A stretch of 64,000 bases of DNA from Rotaria macrura (Eukaryota > Rotifera > Eurotatoria > Philodinida > Philodinidae): NCBI GenBank assembly GCA_900239685.1, contig OENT01000711.1:19121-83120 (forward strand), written 5' to 3'. The translations under genes and the position numbers were made by a program. Every line of letters begins with the position of its first letter. The stretch's first letter is position 1. Below are positions 47,149-61,100 of this stretch, one piece after another. The notes under the pieces are model-generated. The model saw nothing but the letters and a program-made list of their open reading frames with translations, was not told where the DNA came from and did no database searches.

Positions 47149-48928
47149 ATGGAGGTGTGGCAGCATGCATTCAACATTCATATTCCAATCAAACATCCTT
47201 CGATTACTGAACACGCTAAATGTTTTGCACATGAAAAGTCTTCATTCGAGATCGTTATAGAACCAATTCCTGCCGGTGAACCACCAAAGAAAACGAAAAA
47301 AAATTATGAAAATCTTCATGCCCGACTGAAAAGAATTGTGCTGTCTTATTATGTGAGAAATATGGAGAAGTATTTAACTCGCATTTCTATGAACCTGAAA
47401 GTAAGCACTTGAACTCATTACAATGAACTTTCTTTTATATTTTCTGTAATAGCAATTGATAATCATAAGTTGGGACGAAACGTCGGGGAATCGAGCGTTT
47501 AATACATGAGTGATTTATTTTTGGGAGGTTCAGTGAAAATACGTAAGAAACTAATGAATTCAGCAAACAAAAAGTAATTTTTCATCATGTATGATGTGTT
47601 CGTTGATTCATTGATTCGATTCATCGGATACAAAAGGGATTGGTTGATTTATATGCAATGCTTTAACGTATACTTTATGTATACCGAGTTTGTTCAGACA
47701 TAATAAATGTTCATTACCATTCACGATGCTTGATTGACAGTGTCAGTTCTTTCGCAGATGGAGAATGATGAATGCATTTGTATGAATGTTTATTTTTTAT
47801 TTAAAAGTGAGAGAGGATGGTTGAATGAGTATTTTTCAATATATACATATATATATATGGGTGCATACTGCAAGAGATTTTTTCTTCAACACTTCGATAC
47901 AAAGTCATCAAATACATCTCATTCTCTTTCGTAGCAATCCTCTTACATCTTTCAAAAAGCATCTCCTATCGTACACATGAAAAAGGTTTTCTCAACACGT
48001 CTCGCGGCACTTTCGAAACAAAAACAAAACGATTGGTTAGTTTCTGTGAAATCAGAAAGTGAAAGTAAGATTTGAATTTACTAATTGGTAATGCTGTTAA
48101 GCTTCATTTCAGGTCCATATGACGACACGGTTGCAATAGCTTCAGCCAATGGTCGCGGACCAACCCTTGATGACTGCATATGGGGCCATGCCACGTTCAA
48201 TGAGACACGTTTTTGTGGATCTTCAACGGCATCACACCACCACCATCAATCGTTGATACGTGGCCAGCCAGTTAAAAGACTTTGTTATAAATTTTTGAAA
48301 ACATTATTTTTATATTAATAGGTTCTGTGTGGCCCTGTTGGTCTATGCGTGACTCTAGCACGATGACTGACAATTCATTCTCGGTGTCACCAGTTAAGAT
48401 GGGCAGTATCATCGATCGCAAAGGAGACACTGCTCCCATGTATCTCATGGGGTATGTGGGAGGGGAGCCAGTGTATAGAACCACCCATACACTGGCCAGA
48501 GGTAAGTATACTTCTATTTGAATTCAAAGCTGCACTGTAAGAATAAGCGAATTTTGTTATGTAGAACGTGAAGGGCACGAACCTGGGTCGTGCGAATTCC
48601 ACTGGCCGCCACTATTTCCTAACGTGTTGATAACTGAATGTGGTCTTATGCAGGCAGACATTACTATCCGCAAAGGAGTAAATATATTTAACAAAAACGC
48701 ATAGTAACAACTATGATTGCAATAATTTGTTATTTATAGTTTTATCGACCAATTCCATCACTTGAAGGCGTTGGCTCATGTCGTAGTGAACAACTTGGTG
48801 CGAGTACAATGTGTTTCAGTGATACGCAGTCGTCGAACAATTCCCATGCTGATCCGCATATAAAAGAAGAATCAATCGACTCCGAACAATGTTTTCGTTG
48901 TGGTCATATTTTTCCAAATCATGTATGA
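47149..48928 (+). CDS. Six-exon gene of unknown function (336 aa), possible zinc-binding C-terminus
   Basis: Exons 47149-47400, 47935-48064, 48113-48259, 48322-48501, 48565-48677 and 48740-48928 join in phase with GT-AG introns; the first intron is 534 nt, the others 48-63 nt. The protein begins MEVWQHAFNIHIPIKHPS, has a Lys-rich patch (EPPKKTKKNYE), a His run in exon 3, a well-ordered middle (GDTAPMYLMGYVGGEPVYRT, then FHWPPLFPNVLITECG), and ends EQCFRCGHIFPNHV, where CxxC plus two His could bind zinc. The donor at 48260 (CGTGGCC) is weak; an alternative at 48271 would break the frame. Upstream coding sequence may exist before the chosen ATG. I do not recognise the family, but it looks like a genuine host gene. 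Confidence 0.65.
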
Positions 48929-51900
48929 AACTATATAATTATTCTTCTGCACGCGTTTCCTTATTGAATTGTTTTTAATCCTTAGTCTTTTTAGTAAATA
49001 CTTTTTTTTCTTATCCTTAATTTCACTCTATATTTGATATTGCATTTGTTTTCTCTTCAATGGAATTCGGTAAATTTTTTTGTTTCAATATTTCTGTACA
49101 TGCATGCATGAAGTTTTGCATATTATATTAATTTGTTCGTGTAGGTGCTATCTTTTCTGTTTAGCTTCAATTTTCATTAAATAGAAAAAATATTCTTAGA
49201 CAAAAACCTTTCTCTCTTGTAACTGAAGACAATAGATAAACACTTAAAGCAGTAAAGTAATAACAATAACTCCACTGATAGTAATCGAGATTTATCAAAA
49301 ACTATTTTTACCTCAAATAGGACACTACTTAGTAAATTTTGTTATGTAAAGATGAGATCCGTCAACCTTATCCCATGAATAACACTTTCCATTATAATTC
49401 AGAAATTAGACTTCTTTCTATACGATATACCATATGCATCGTTGTCGTTTTTGTATTCTCTCGAATTTGTACAGCTACTATTGAGCTCATCTCAGAAAAC
49501 GTTTTAGCTATTAGTTTTTTTTATCAATTAATAACATATTTTTATGCGCTAGAATTATTTATTGGTGCATTTATTCTCAATAAATGATTCGTAACTTTAG
49601 AAATTGGGCAAACAAATATATTTGATAATTTTAGTACTGAATTCGAAATTGGAACGGACTTAGCTCCTTTCATCTCGTATGAATACTTCGAAATAAGTAT
49701 TCACAAAGCTATAATGAAGATTATATGAAAGCTGAAGTTACTAATAAGCATAGTACCTTAAATATAACATGTAGAAAAGACGATGAATTTTGTTGATGAA
49801 ATGGAGAGAGCATTCATTTTTAAAGTATAATCGAAAGTGTTATTATCGGTAAAAGTTTGATGAATTTGCTCTTTGAAAATTGAACCAAGAAGTGTACTAT
49901 TCTACACAGAAGAAAAAAGTTTTGATAAAGTTTCTACAGTAGTGACGTTATTGGAATATATTAAGGAATAATAAAGTTAGGAAAATTCAGTATTTGTTAT
50001 TGATGGTTTCATTTAATTCTTTCCTTGAGTGTATGTATTTATCTCAATTTTTTGAGTTTCAATAAGGTTTTAATAAAGTAAGGATGACAAGTAGCACGAT
50101 TTTCCTTTGATATGTTTCACTATTAACTATTTTAATTCAATGTAAAATTTTAGATACTTACAATTACGTGTCAGGGGCTTTTTCTTCAAAAATCACAACT
50201 ACTTTAGCAAATGTTTCATGAAGATGTATGTCAAATCAATGAAATACCTTTTATCCAATTCATCATAGTGCGAAAAAATCTCATTGTGATTCTATTTTAA
50301 GATTCCAACACATATTACTCTCGTTTTATTCTTCAAATATTCTAACTGTTTATAATCTTGATGGAATAGCTTTGACTTTGTATGACTTTGTCGAAGGTGA
50401 ATTGAATATATTCAAATATTAAGTTTCATTTATTTATCTATTCGCATGATCAAAATTCTAATCTGAATGAAAATATTGTAGGCTCAATGGAGATATAAAA
50501 GTATTCACATAACTTTTAAGACGTGACATGCACGTTTTGAGAGGACATAAAATTCCTAATCGTGTTGTTCCAAACAGATAAAATGGTCACTTGCTAACAT
50601 TTTATTAAGCAAAATAAAATCTTTTAATTTACGTTGGAGTTGGACTAAACTGGTGAGCGGCATATGTTGTCGTGAAATTCCACGTAATTGGTTCGCACAA
50701 ATGGTCGTATACAAAGAACATAATTAAAAGCACGAAAGAAGTACACGTGTTGCGAAAAAAAACCAAACTCTACAAGTCACATGCATAAACAAAGAAGCGA
50801 CACGACCTAGAAAAATATCTAGAAAACAAACCTCATATGATGTTTATCTTCAATTCATCTTTAACACTGTCATGTTATAAACGTGTACAGAATAATCTTC
50901 ACACGCTATCTAATCATGTTTTTTTTTAATTCAAAACAATGCCATCATCGAATCAAATCATGCTGTTACAAATATTTTGGAAATACAGTGCTTGTCATAC
51001 TATTTTCCATATCTTTCAAAGATTAATCCATATGCAAAAAACATTTTAAGGAATCTAGATTAACACTATAAAGGAGTAATGTAATGCGGTCAACTGCAAC
51101 TTGTGATCTATGAATTTCATTCTCGATAGAACTTTTTAAGAATCTATTCCCCATGAACAGATATTTTATTGTTCCAAAATTACAATACGATTCATATTAA
51201 CCGATGCGAAAAAAGTCAAATGATCGATTGCGAAACGTACTATTGATGCAAAGAGTATATGGCCGCATGTTATCCTGATATGTGAGCAAATGATATATGG
51301 GTGTAAAAAGGAAACATCATTAAAAAAATTAACTACCGTCAAGAGACTCTACTGCTCGCTTGACATATATCAAAACGAATAAAATTCTGTCAACACATTT
51401 CTCAAACTTAGAGAACTATTGTTGAATTCGATCTTACCTAAAAGAAAAAGAAATATATAAGCAATCATTTTATTTCCATTACTACTATTCGGTAGGGATA
51501 TATCTCGACGAATAAAATTCACTACACAGGCTAATTGAAACACACAGAAATATTGTTCAAATTCAGTTCCGTTTAAAGAAAATATTCGCTGCAAAATAAT
51601 TTTATTTACACTACTAGTCTTCGGTTCAGATATATCTGGACGAATGAAATTGATTTTATACTTTTGTTAAGACTTACCTGAATAGTACTGAGCTGCAATC
51701 TGCATCTCAGAAATAAATCGTTTATGAAATCTGGTGTATATTAAGAAGTAAGGAAGTAAACTTCGCGTGCTGGTATACAGGATACATTATTATTGCATTG
51801 TAGTAATTCAATCCATACCGAAAAATATCAGTTAGTATAAATAGTGTTTGGGGGAAACATCTTCGCGCATGCATGAAGTAAAAACAAATATGTCACTATT

Positions 51901-52306
51901 TTGCTTGATGTAGACATATAAATAATCATTCCTTGTCGTTAGTTGTGGAAGGTGAAAAGCTTCGAACAGCAGTATGCAAAGAAAGAGAAACGAATTTGTC
52001 AATTGTGTTTGGAACAATCAGTGCAGGTTTCGACACATTCAGAGATAGAGAAAATAGACAATTCTATTGGCAAAAGAACAAACATTAATTTACATTAATA
52101 AATATGATCTAAACATTTTGTGTTCCCTATCCATCAAGATTAAAAATTCCAAACTCTATACCTCACAGAGTAGACAGCAGTATTTATAAGGAACCTTTCT
52201 GGTTTGTGCATATTACTGTAGCTTTTATCACAGATTTACCATGCAGAATTCATATCTCAGTTAATTTCTCTTTTAGATATCAGTAAGCATATTATATCAA
52301 GCTAAA
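48929..52306. other. 3.4 kb AT-rich intergenic sequence
   Basis: No gene with recognisable content on either strand. Around 51370-51660 a unit of roughly 130 bp with ATATATCTCGACGAATAAAATT-like words recurs about two to three times with much divergence. Nothing else is bounded. Confidence 0.45.
51370..51660. repeat. Degenerate tandem repeat, about 130 bp unit
   Basis: Words of the type CGACGAATAAAATTC and ATTTTATTT-CATTACTACT recur near 51380, 51480-51520 and 51600-51650. Copies are diverged. There are no inverted ends. Confidence 0.45.
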
Positions 52307-53355
52307 ATGAACTCGCGATGCATATTCTGTTTCGTGAAGTATATGCTCGGTTGTTGCTCACAATGTAATGAAATGAGTCGTGGTCAAAAATTTGCACGAT
52401 TACTTGGACATTTTGAAAAATGTTCGCAAACTGCAGTGTACCACGACGAGATTTGCAACTTCGTGCGAGAGATTCAAAAAGTAACATTTTTGGGGCTAAA
52501 ACGTTGATCTCAAAATCAACTGTTGTAGGTTGGATCGATTTTGATGGCCCTCACATTTCATGCCAATCAAGTTTTCGATGAAACAAAGCACATTGAAGAT
52601 GAAATAACAAAAACGTACCTTGAAAAGACCACTGGTGATGTACATCATCTTGTTCCAGTTGAAGTTATAGGCGATGGAAACTGCTTATACAATTCTATTC
52701 TTCTATTAATGGATAACCCGATGGTAACAGCTAATGAACTTCGTGGTATGCAAGTCATGGCTGATTCTTTAGAATTGTATTTCGCAGATGCTTTTAAAAA
52801 TGCTTTCTAGTTCGAACAATTATTGAGCTTGTGAAAAATGAGAGCTACTATTCAATCATGTATTCCCGATTCGTCGGACCTGTCGATATAGCTATTAAGG
52901 CAATATGCAAGAACTACACATTTTCTGAATTGTACGAAATCGTTGCATTGTGTACTGTCCTTGCATGTAATATACGAAGTATCTATCCAAAGATTGATTT
53001 TCGGGAAGATTTGGCAATTTTCAACAACATTTTAAAACCAGTTCCACCAACCATGACACAATGCTAGATTTCGATTTTGTGGTCGCATATCTTGAATGAA
53101 AAGGACGCACGAGATGCTGCTAACGCTGTATGGAGTCCTAATCATTTCGTTCCACTTATGGTACTAACTACATATCCTGATCAAGTTGGTAGCTATACAG
53201 CAGAAAAATATATTCTGGTCAGTCTCTTTCAAGATGGAAACAATTTCATAACCTTTTCTAATTTTGGATAGACGCCAAAAAAAGCGACACATAAAAGCAA
53301 TGCTTCTACTGAAGTACGGAGTCCTGAATTTCCGTCACCTGCAAGACGGCGTTAG
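52307..53355 (+). pseudogene. Helitron N-terminal part with OTU-type cysteine protease
   Basis: Exon 1 (MNSRCIFCFVKYM) contains CxxC pairs, possibly zinc-binding. An intron (about 52480-52528) leads to VPVEVIGDGNCLYNSILLL, where DGNC is the OTU active-site motif with its Cys. An intron at 52745-52810 joins ELR to VRTIIELVKNESYY in phase. TAG at 53065-53067 is an in-frame stop; the frame continues to ANAVWSPNHFVPLM, where the His fits the OTU catalytic His. More stops follow (53269, about 53354). Role by family: deubiquitinase-like protease of unclear use to the transposon. Confidence 0.75.
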
Positions 53356-53382
53356 TGTAGCGAAAAAAGAACCAAAGTTGAT

Positions 53383-56300
53383 ATGATTTCACTTGTTAAG
53401 CCAAGCGAAACACAAAACCGTCAGAATGAAAATGAAAATGAAGATGAACATCGGCTTCAACTTGAGAAACAAAGCCAGAGATCTTGGTCGAATCGGACCA
53501 ACGACACAGAAGAACAGCGCCAAATTCGTTTACAGCAACTCAGGGAACGGTCCAACTCCAGACGACAAGACGAGACAGAAGAACAGCGCCAAATTCGTTT
53601 ACAGCAACTCAGGGAACGATCGAAGTCTAGACAAGAAAACGAGACAGAAGAGTAGCGCCAAATTCGATTAAGAAAATTAAGCAAGCAAGCGAAAAGTAGC
53701 AGAGTAAATGAAGGGGAGGCGCTACGTCAGATCAGATTAAGCACACTAAAAGAGCACATATCTAACAGTCGAAACAAGGAAACGCAGCAACAACATCAGA
53801 TTCGACTTGATGGACAAAGAGAGCGCAGTAAAAGGAATCGAACTAAAAGAAAAGTGGAAAAGGAAGTACTCAACAATATTGCCTTCGGCGAACAGCATAT
53901 TTACATGACGCCGATGGAAGCTGAAACACAAACATCCTACTCAGTCGGAAACATAAATTATCCTGCGCATAAGCGAAACATAGGAAATAGGGGTGGGAAG
54001 TACATTTATCAGTCTTGGCCTAAGCCGGTACCTGTTGAACTGAAAAATGCTTGTTTGCAAAAATTTATTAAGCAGATGTCAGCACCATTACTAACTGAAG
54101 TTACATGTGCAGTGCAACGCTCGTGATACAGCTAAAAAATCAAGGAAAGTCCAAATCTCAAAAATTCATAATGCTCATTTACTTAAAATCTCTAATCAAC
54201 TTAAAGAAACAATCGAAAACTCGCAGATACCAATTCTTCAGCAATCAGCGAACAATATTGAATCTTTGACAAACAATAATTGTAAAGCCACGACTGAACA
54301 TAAAGAAAGTACTATCGTAATGCTGCAATTTAAGGATCTATGTACAATGTTCGTATATTTTAGGCCCTTCTGTTTCGAGTTTGACGTCGAATTTATCATG
54401 CTATTATTATGAAAATGGCATTATGCTCTACAAGAATGCTTTCTTGGACGAAAAGAGACGACAAATGTCTGTAATTTGTTCCAAATGCCATGATGCTTTA
54501 TCAAAGGGAAATATTCCCAAATTTTCTGGTGCCAACAACATGTGGTTAGGCGATGTGCCAAGTGAATTACAAGGATTGACAATTCCAGAAGAAAAGTTAA
54601 TATCAATCTATCGTCATAACAGTTGCGGGATAAAGCTTCATTCACCTTTTCATTCGGCTACAACTGCCCAAACAGCTTTGAAAGGCAATTGCATCACGTT
54701 TCTTCAAAATGTACCGAATATCGTGAACAGTCTACCACTTAAACTTGACGATCTATGTGATACACTTAAAGTAATTTTCATTGGAGCTCATCAACCTGAA
54801 CGCATTCATCTTCGGAAAGTTTTAACAGTGCGCAAGAATAAAATCATTCACGCATTGCATTGGCTAAAGAAACATAATGTGTTATATCAAAACATTAATA
54901 TCAATTTCGAAAATATTGCACAACTACCAGAAGATGACGTACCTGATTGTATTATATCAACAATAGAACAAAGATTAAATGGTGAGGAAGATTCGTCGGA
55001 AAGAATTGGTTATGTTTCAGATCCATTGTCTGATTCTACTGAGAACACTTCTCCAGACACTATTCCCATTAGTATGAGGTAAAACTTACAACGAATAAAT
55101 GAAACTTCTTTTTATATATGTTTCACAATTAGTGGCGTTCTTGATGTAAATGGCTCTTCAGTATCGTCCGATGAAATAGCTGATTACTTTCTAAAAAAAC
55201 TAAAAGCTGATGAAACAAGACAGATAATGGCTACCGAAACTGTTTATCTGATTCCTCATTCTGAAAAGCCTGTCAATGAATACTTCAATCCAAAACTATT
55301 AGTGGGTTTGTATCCAACTCTCTTTTGTTATGGATGGGGATCACCTGAGGATCAATCACGTCCAGTTGAAATAAAGTTACGAGAACACATACGATATCTC
55401 CTATATTATCATGACCGTCGTTTTGAAAAAAGCCATAGTTTCATATTTGTCGTCTTCAGTATATTGCAACGTCGCGATGCCTGCTTTCATGCACAGTTAA
55501 TAACAACAAAGCCTTACTTTCGAGCATCTGCTGATCAAATTGAATCTTTAAATACTAAAGACATTCAAATAGCTCTCGACAACATTTCCAAAAGAGTGTA
55601 CACTTCCCGAACAGACAGTGCATTAAATAAACTTATAAATCATATCAAAACCGTCGGTGGTCGAGTCATGGGTTCAGCCTATTCACGCATGGCTTTGTGC
55701 ACCCGCATTCATGCGCTAATCTATAACCAAGGACTGCCCAGCATTTTTCTAACGCTAAATCCAGCTGACATTCATAGCCCTGTAGCATTATATTTTGCGG
55801 GTATCAAGCTTGATCTTGACAATGTCCAAAAAGGGCAGTTAATGGATACTTACAAGCGAGCTGAAATTATAGCTTCTCATCCTGTGGCTACTGCCAAGTT
55901 CTTTCACATATTGATCAAAAACATCCTCGATACAATGATCATGGGCGGTGTTCTTGGATCAATAAAAGCTTATTTCGGTACGGTTGAAAATCAAGGACGA
56001 GGTTCTCTTCATCTGCATCTTCTTATTTGGCTTGATCATAACATGAAGCCAGCTGATATGAAAAACAAGATACAAGATGCTAATTTTCGGAAAGATTTAA
56101 TCGCCTATCTAGAAGACATTATTAAAGAAGATCTAGATGCATTCAAAGAAAAACAGATCTTCGAGAATTCAGAAGGTAGGGGCAGTCTAGTTTACATTGA
56201 ATTCAGAACAATTGCTTTGCTTTTCAGAGATTAGATCATATGCTTCTCCGTCACGATTATCACGGGATAGTGTATATGATGCTTTAAGAACGATCGACTT

Positions 56301-57198
56301 AGCAAGTTTAAAAGAAAATGCATCCGAATTCAGTATTCAGTCAACACCATTAAAGAAACAACCTTTTCCATCACCTGTTTATGTTTCTCCGGTACTAAAT
56401 CAATCACCAGAGAGAACAATGCATAATAAATCAAGATCAGGTAAAATATATTAATCATCAAAAAAAGTAATCATTGATCTTTCAGGTATGGGTGCTGCAC
56501 ACAAGGAATCGAAAGTGATCCCTGCTTGCTTGCCCACTCCAAACCCATCATCAGCTAACTTCGTATCGCGATTTCGCACAGATATAATGTAACTCGTTGA
56601 AACAAATAACATACATAAACATAGTAATACATGCTACAAATATTGGAAGGGCAAGCAAGACGATAAGAAAACCTGTCGAATGCGTATGCCGCGCAAATTG
56701 GTATCTGTCTCGGCAATAGATCCTGAAAATGGTCATATTTCTATGCGAAGATCAGACCCGTGGATCAATAATTTTAACGATTATCTGATTTCAGCTTGCC
56801 GCTCTAACATGGACATCAAATTTATTTGGAGTGGCAGTAATGCAAAAGCTCTTGTTTATTATATTACTGATTATGTAACAAAGATGAATCTTTCTTTTCA
56901 CGATACTTTTTCTCTGGTACAAAAGAGCATTATGTCGTTGAAAGATCCACAGTATAAAAAAGAAACTGGCAGTGTGATCGATAAATCCCGCAAGCTCGTT
57001 TTACGCTGTTACAATACACTAGCTTCTCAGCAAGAACTGTCTGGAGCACAAGTTGCTTCGTATCTTATGAACTGGGGCGATCATTATACAACGCACAAGT
57101 TCCGAGGTCTCTTTTTTGAAGATAATTCAAATGAAACAACACTTAAAAATAAGATGCTATTGAATAAGTACTTCGTTTTTAATGTACTCTGTATATAA
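53383..57198 (+). pseudogene. Helitron Rep (HUH endonuclease) region, multi-exon, several stops
   Basis: It starts with a tandem repeat of EEQRQIRLQQLRERS (three or more copies, 53500-53680), interrupted by TAG at 53653. A frameshift lies near 54112 (TCAV, then CNARDTAKKSRK). An intron near 54340-54363 leads to a zinc-like region with CSKCHDAL. Rep proper begins after 55130 and has GRGSLHLHLLIWLD (about 56000), the HUH motif. Introns near 56175-56227 and 56440-56484 join in phase. TAA at 56588 is an in-frame stop before CYKYWKGK. The tyrosine region is ALVYYITDYVTK (about 56850), with two Tyr spaced as in Rep. The helicase part follows after a MITE. Confidence 0.8.
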
Positions 57199-57276
57199 TT
57201 GACACAAACATCATCAAACGCAGTAACTCACATCCATACAGGCATAATCGAAGATGTTACACGAGTTGCAGAAGTA

Positions 57277-57486
57277 CTCTCTAAAAAAAGCAGCTTTGCA
57301 GAACCTTTTTAGGTTCTGTGTTTTATCCAATCGCAGAACCCTCAAAACAAGTTCTGTGCAAGAAAAAAAAAGTGTTCCAGAGGGTACTTGAACTCTTTTT
57401 ACTCTTGCAGAATCATTTTTATGGGGTTCTGCGATCGGGTAAAAGACAACCTAAAAAGGTTCTGCAAAGCTCCTTTTTTCAGAGAG
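57277..57486. mobile_element. 210 bp fold-back MITE in the Helitron
   Basis: The left end has CTCTCT, an A-run and AGCTTTGCAGAACC; the right end is the complement with few changes. Most of the element pairs with itself around GGTTCTGC. No target duplication was seen. It lies between the Rep and helicase parts. Confidence 0.8.
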
Positions 57487-58130
57487 AAGCATAAATAAAT
57501 ACATAAAGAATTGAACGACACTTTTTCGAAATTTAGGGATAATATAACAGATCATTTTGTCCTTCCTTTGAACAATACACTGTCTAAAAGAAGAACAAAC
57601 AAGAACATTGTAACAGAAAATATTTTCGCTTCATATACAGCTTATTTCAATACGCATCATTCTCATGAATATAGAGTATTTATATTAGATTTCATATGGC
57701 TGTATTAGTGAAACATAGGATGTACAATAGCAGTACTGACATAGAATATTGTTTGATTTTATTTCATTTACTATATTATCATTTTTTTGTGTCCATAATA
57801 ATAAAGAGAGAAACAGAAAAGTAATGAAAATAACGGAAGTTGATACAGGATCATGTTTAAACAAGCCACACGACCAATATAGACTTGAAGCAAAGAATAG
57901 TAAAAGACAAATGATTTCAATATCACAAGTATGATATACGATTGCAATATTAATTATATATACGCGAACATCACATAGATAGCGGAAAAGCCGCATTGAA
58001 AACTACACTTACGAACGACTTGTCGTATTATTTATAGTGTGCATGAGCGATAGTGCGCAGAAGTAAACAAATGGAGTCATTCTTTTGAAATTCAACGAAA
58101 GCTAATACATTCTTATATATATATATTTAG
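57487..58130. other. AT-rich stretch between Rep and helicase parts
   Basis: A 65-codon ORF (57511-57708) and others have no recognisable content. The right edge is an acceptor (ATATTTAG) for the next Helitron exon. It may be decayed Helitron coding sequence. Confidence 0.4.
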
Positions 58131-61100
58131 ACGTATTCGACGACGATGCGTCTGATAATGAGAACATGAATAATGAAGACGAAGAGGAACAATTTCAAAT
58201 TCAACCAGTGGAAAAATACAATGGATACGTACTTATTAATACTCGAATTGATTATCAGCATCGGGCTGAGATACTTCATGATATGTGCTTGTATGACTTT
58301 ACCAGTAGATTGTATAAGAAGAAAACAAATACGACAGATATAAAATATTTATCGAAAGTTTCAGCACTATTGGAAGAAAAACAATGGAGCCAAACAGGTC
58401 GACCGCCAAATAAGCGCTATCCCTTTCAAATGCAACATCCACAGGCAAAAACTTATTTAATGATGGAGCACGGTGAACCACATGTGCCAATTCTCTATGG
58501 TCCACAAATTCCTAGAAAAGATCGCGGCGATACTATTCAGAGATATAGTAGAGCTATTCTCACACATTTCGTGCCCTGGTGCACAGTTAGTGATCTTTGT
58601 GATGTCAATCAGAAATCGGAAGATGCATTAAAGTCTCGACAACATCTTATTTCTTCACATTCTTGGAAGACCATCGAAAATATACAACTTTTACATGAAT
58701 GTAAAAAAGATCGTGATGAACATCTACTTCAAGTGATTGCAGAAGCTCAAGCGGATGATGATGCAATAGATCCGATGCTTCTTCCTGAATGTCAAGATCT
58801 TCATGAAGAATATGATGTGGATGATAGCGACGATTTACTCGAACTGTTAGATAATTTAGATGAATATACAACTGCTGCTACCAATCCTAAGAAGAAGTCA
58901 ACGGAGGATATGTATATCGAAGAAACTATCGAAGCAGTTGAGAATGTTGGACGATTTAATCACGTGAACAGTAAGTATTATTTTTTTAAATTCATGTGAT
59001 AGAAAATCACGATAAAAACACTACTGTAGTTTATCATAAATTTTCGAGTGAATCCATTGAATATGTAAATCAACAGTTGTTACCTTTTGTATCGGCAACA
59101 ACTAACCTTATTCGACTCAATAGAAAGTGGCAGGAACAATTAAAAACTGAAAGAGACCGTGTTAGAAGATGCTTGATTACAGGTAATTATCACAATGATC
59201 ATGATTGCACGATGGACTTTGATGCTGCAAAATCGGCCGTGGTAACTGTTGCGAATCTAAACAATCATAGCATGAACAACTTTGAAAACTATGGCTCGAT
59301 TCTTCCAGTAGTTTCAGTCACAACAAATTTTGGGGTCGCCGAACTTCGCCAGTATGACTTTTCGCCAATTATTGGCGAGAGTCCTGAGGGTGCACTGGCG
59401 ATTGTCCACCTGACTTTCGCCAATTGGCGAATGTCCATGGGGTATATTGATGAAAGTCCAGTGGACGTTAGCCAATATTGGCGAAAATCATGTGGACATT
59501 CGTAAATATTGGCGAATATATGATGGACATTCGCCAATATTCACGATAATTTACACGAAAAATTCACTAAGGACACGCCCGGATATGATATGATCATGTT
59601 GAAGAAATTCTAATGAAAATGTGTAAGAAAAAAATGAAGTCACACGTGATATACTCCAGATGAACAAAGGAAAATGACAAGTGAATAAATCAAGTTGTTT
59701 AAAAGAAATAGCGAAAGAAAAAAAACTAGAGAAGGCTGAAGATAACAACCTAAATGCAATCAGATCGTGAGCTTCACAATTGTATTGAAAAGTCTAAATG
59801 AAAACTATCTTCTTGATTTTTGTTTCCTTTCTTACCTCTACCAACAGGACCTCCAACAATACAAGCAAATGACGAAATTGTTTCAACCAATGATCTTTGG
59901 TTTGAAGCCAATAAATTTAGAAGTTTGATGATCTGTTGACTTTTACGAGCAACTGTACATATTGATTCGTGTGATTTTGCTGCTGAGAACCTTATCCTGC
60001 CTGAATCATTCTGTCAGATACTACACTTTCCTCTTGCTTTAAACATTGTAAAAAAATCCACAAATTTAGATGTGGTTGAAAAAAAAACGGGTACAAAGAC
60101 TATGAATCAAAATTTGATTTATGTTCGGCAACTCGGCAAGAACATAAAAGAAACTGTATTACAATAGGAAAGAGTTCATAATATATATAAATATTATCTG
60201 CTCTAATAGTTGAGAATGTGAGGAACTTTCGCCAGTATTGGCGAATGCCCACATGACTTTCGCCAATTGGCGATTGTCAGCGGGGTATATTGGCGAATGT
60301 CCACATGACTTTCGCCAATGGCGAAAGACCGGTTGGCGAAAGTCATTCTGGCGAACTTCGGGCTACCCCAAATTTTCCTACACAGGGGAGTGTCGCTGAT
60401 GAATTTACATTGAACAGCGAGCAAAGAGCTGCATTTATGATAATAACCAGTCATCTTGATGGTGACAGTCGATGTCGCACTGGTATTGTTATAATACAGA
60501 TGTTCATAAATCGAAGCATATTGTTTTTCTAGGTGACAACAATGGTCAGCTTATAATGTGTATACCTGGATCCGGTGGCACGGGAAAATCATAACTTATT
60601 CGTGCTCTCACTAAATACTTTTTCATTACAAAAAAAACGCAGATGATGCGGAAACTTGCACCGACTGGAATCGCTGCCGCCGAAATAGATGGCATGACGA
60701 TCCATTCGTTTTTGGGTGAGCATCGCAATTCAGGAAAGTCCCGCACCATCAAACCGGGTGATTCCAAACTCGAAAAAGAGTGGAAACTCGTGGAATATCT
60801 TTTAATTGATGAGATGAGTATGGTAGGTTTAACTTTACTAGCAAAACTCAATCGAATCATGTGCGCTGCAAAACACACTGAATCTCAAGTTCCATTTGGC
60901 GGTATCAACGTCGTCTTCTTTGGCGATTATTTACAATACCGACCTGTATATGATAAACCGTTGTACACCGAATTTTCAACGTCGTTCAATGGCAAATCTC
61001 GTAAATTGTACACCGAAAAAGATATACAACAACGTTTTGCACGTTCTTTAATTCTTCAAATCAATTGTGTCGTAAAGCTCACTAAACAAATGCGAACGGA

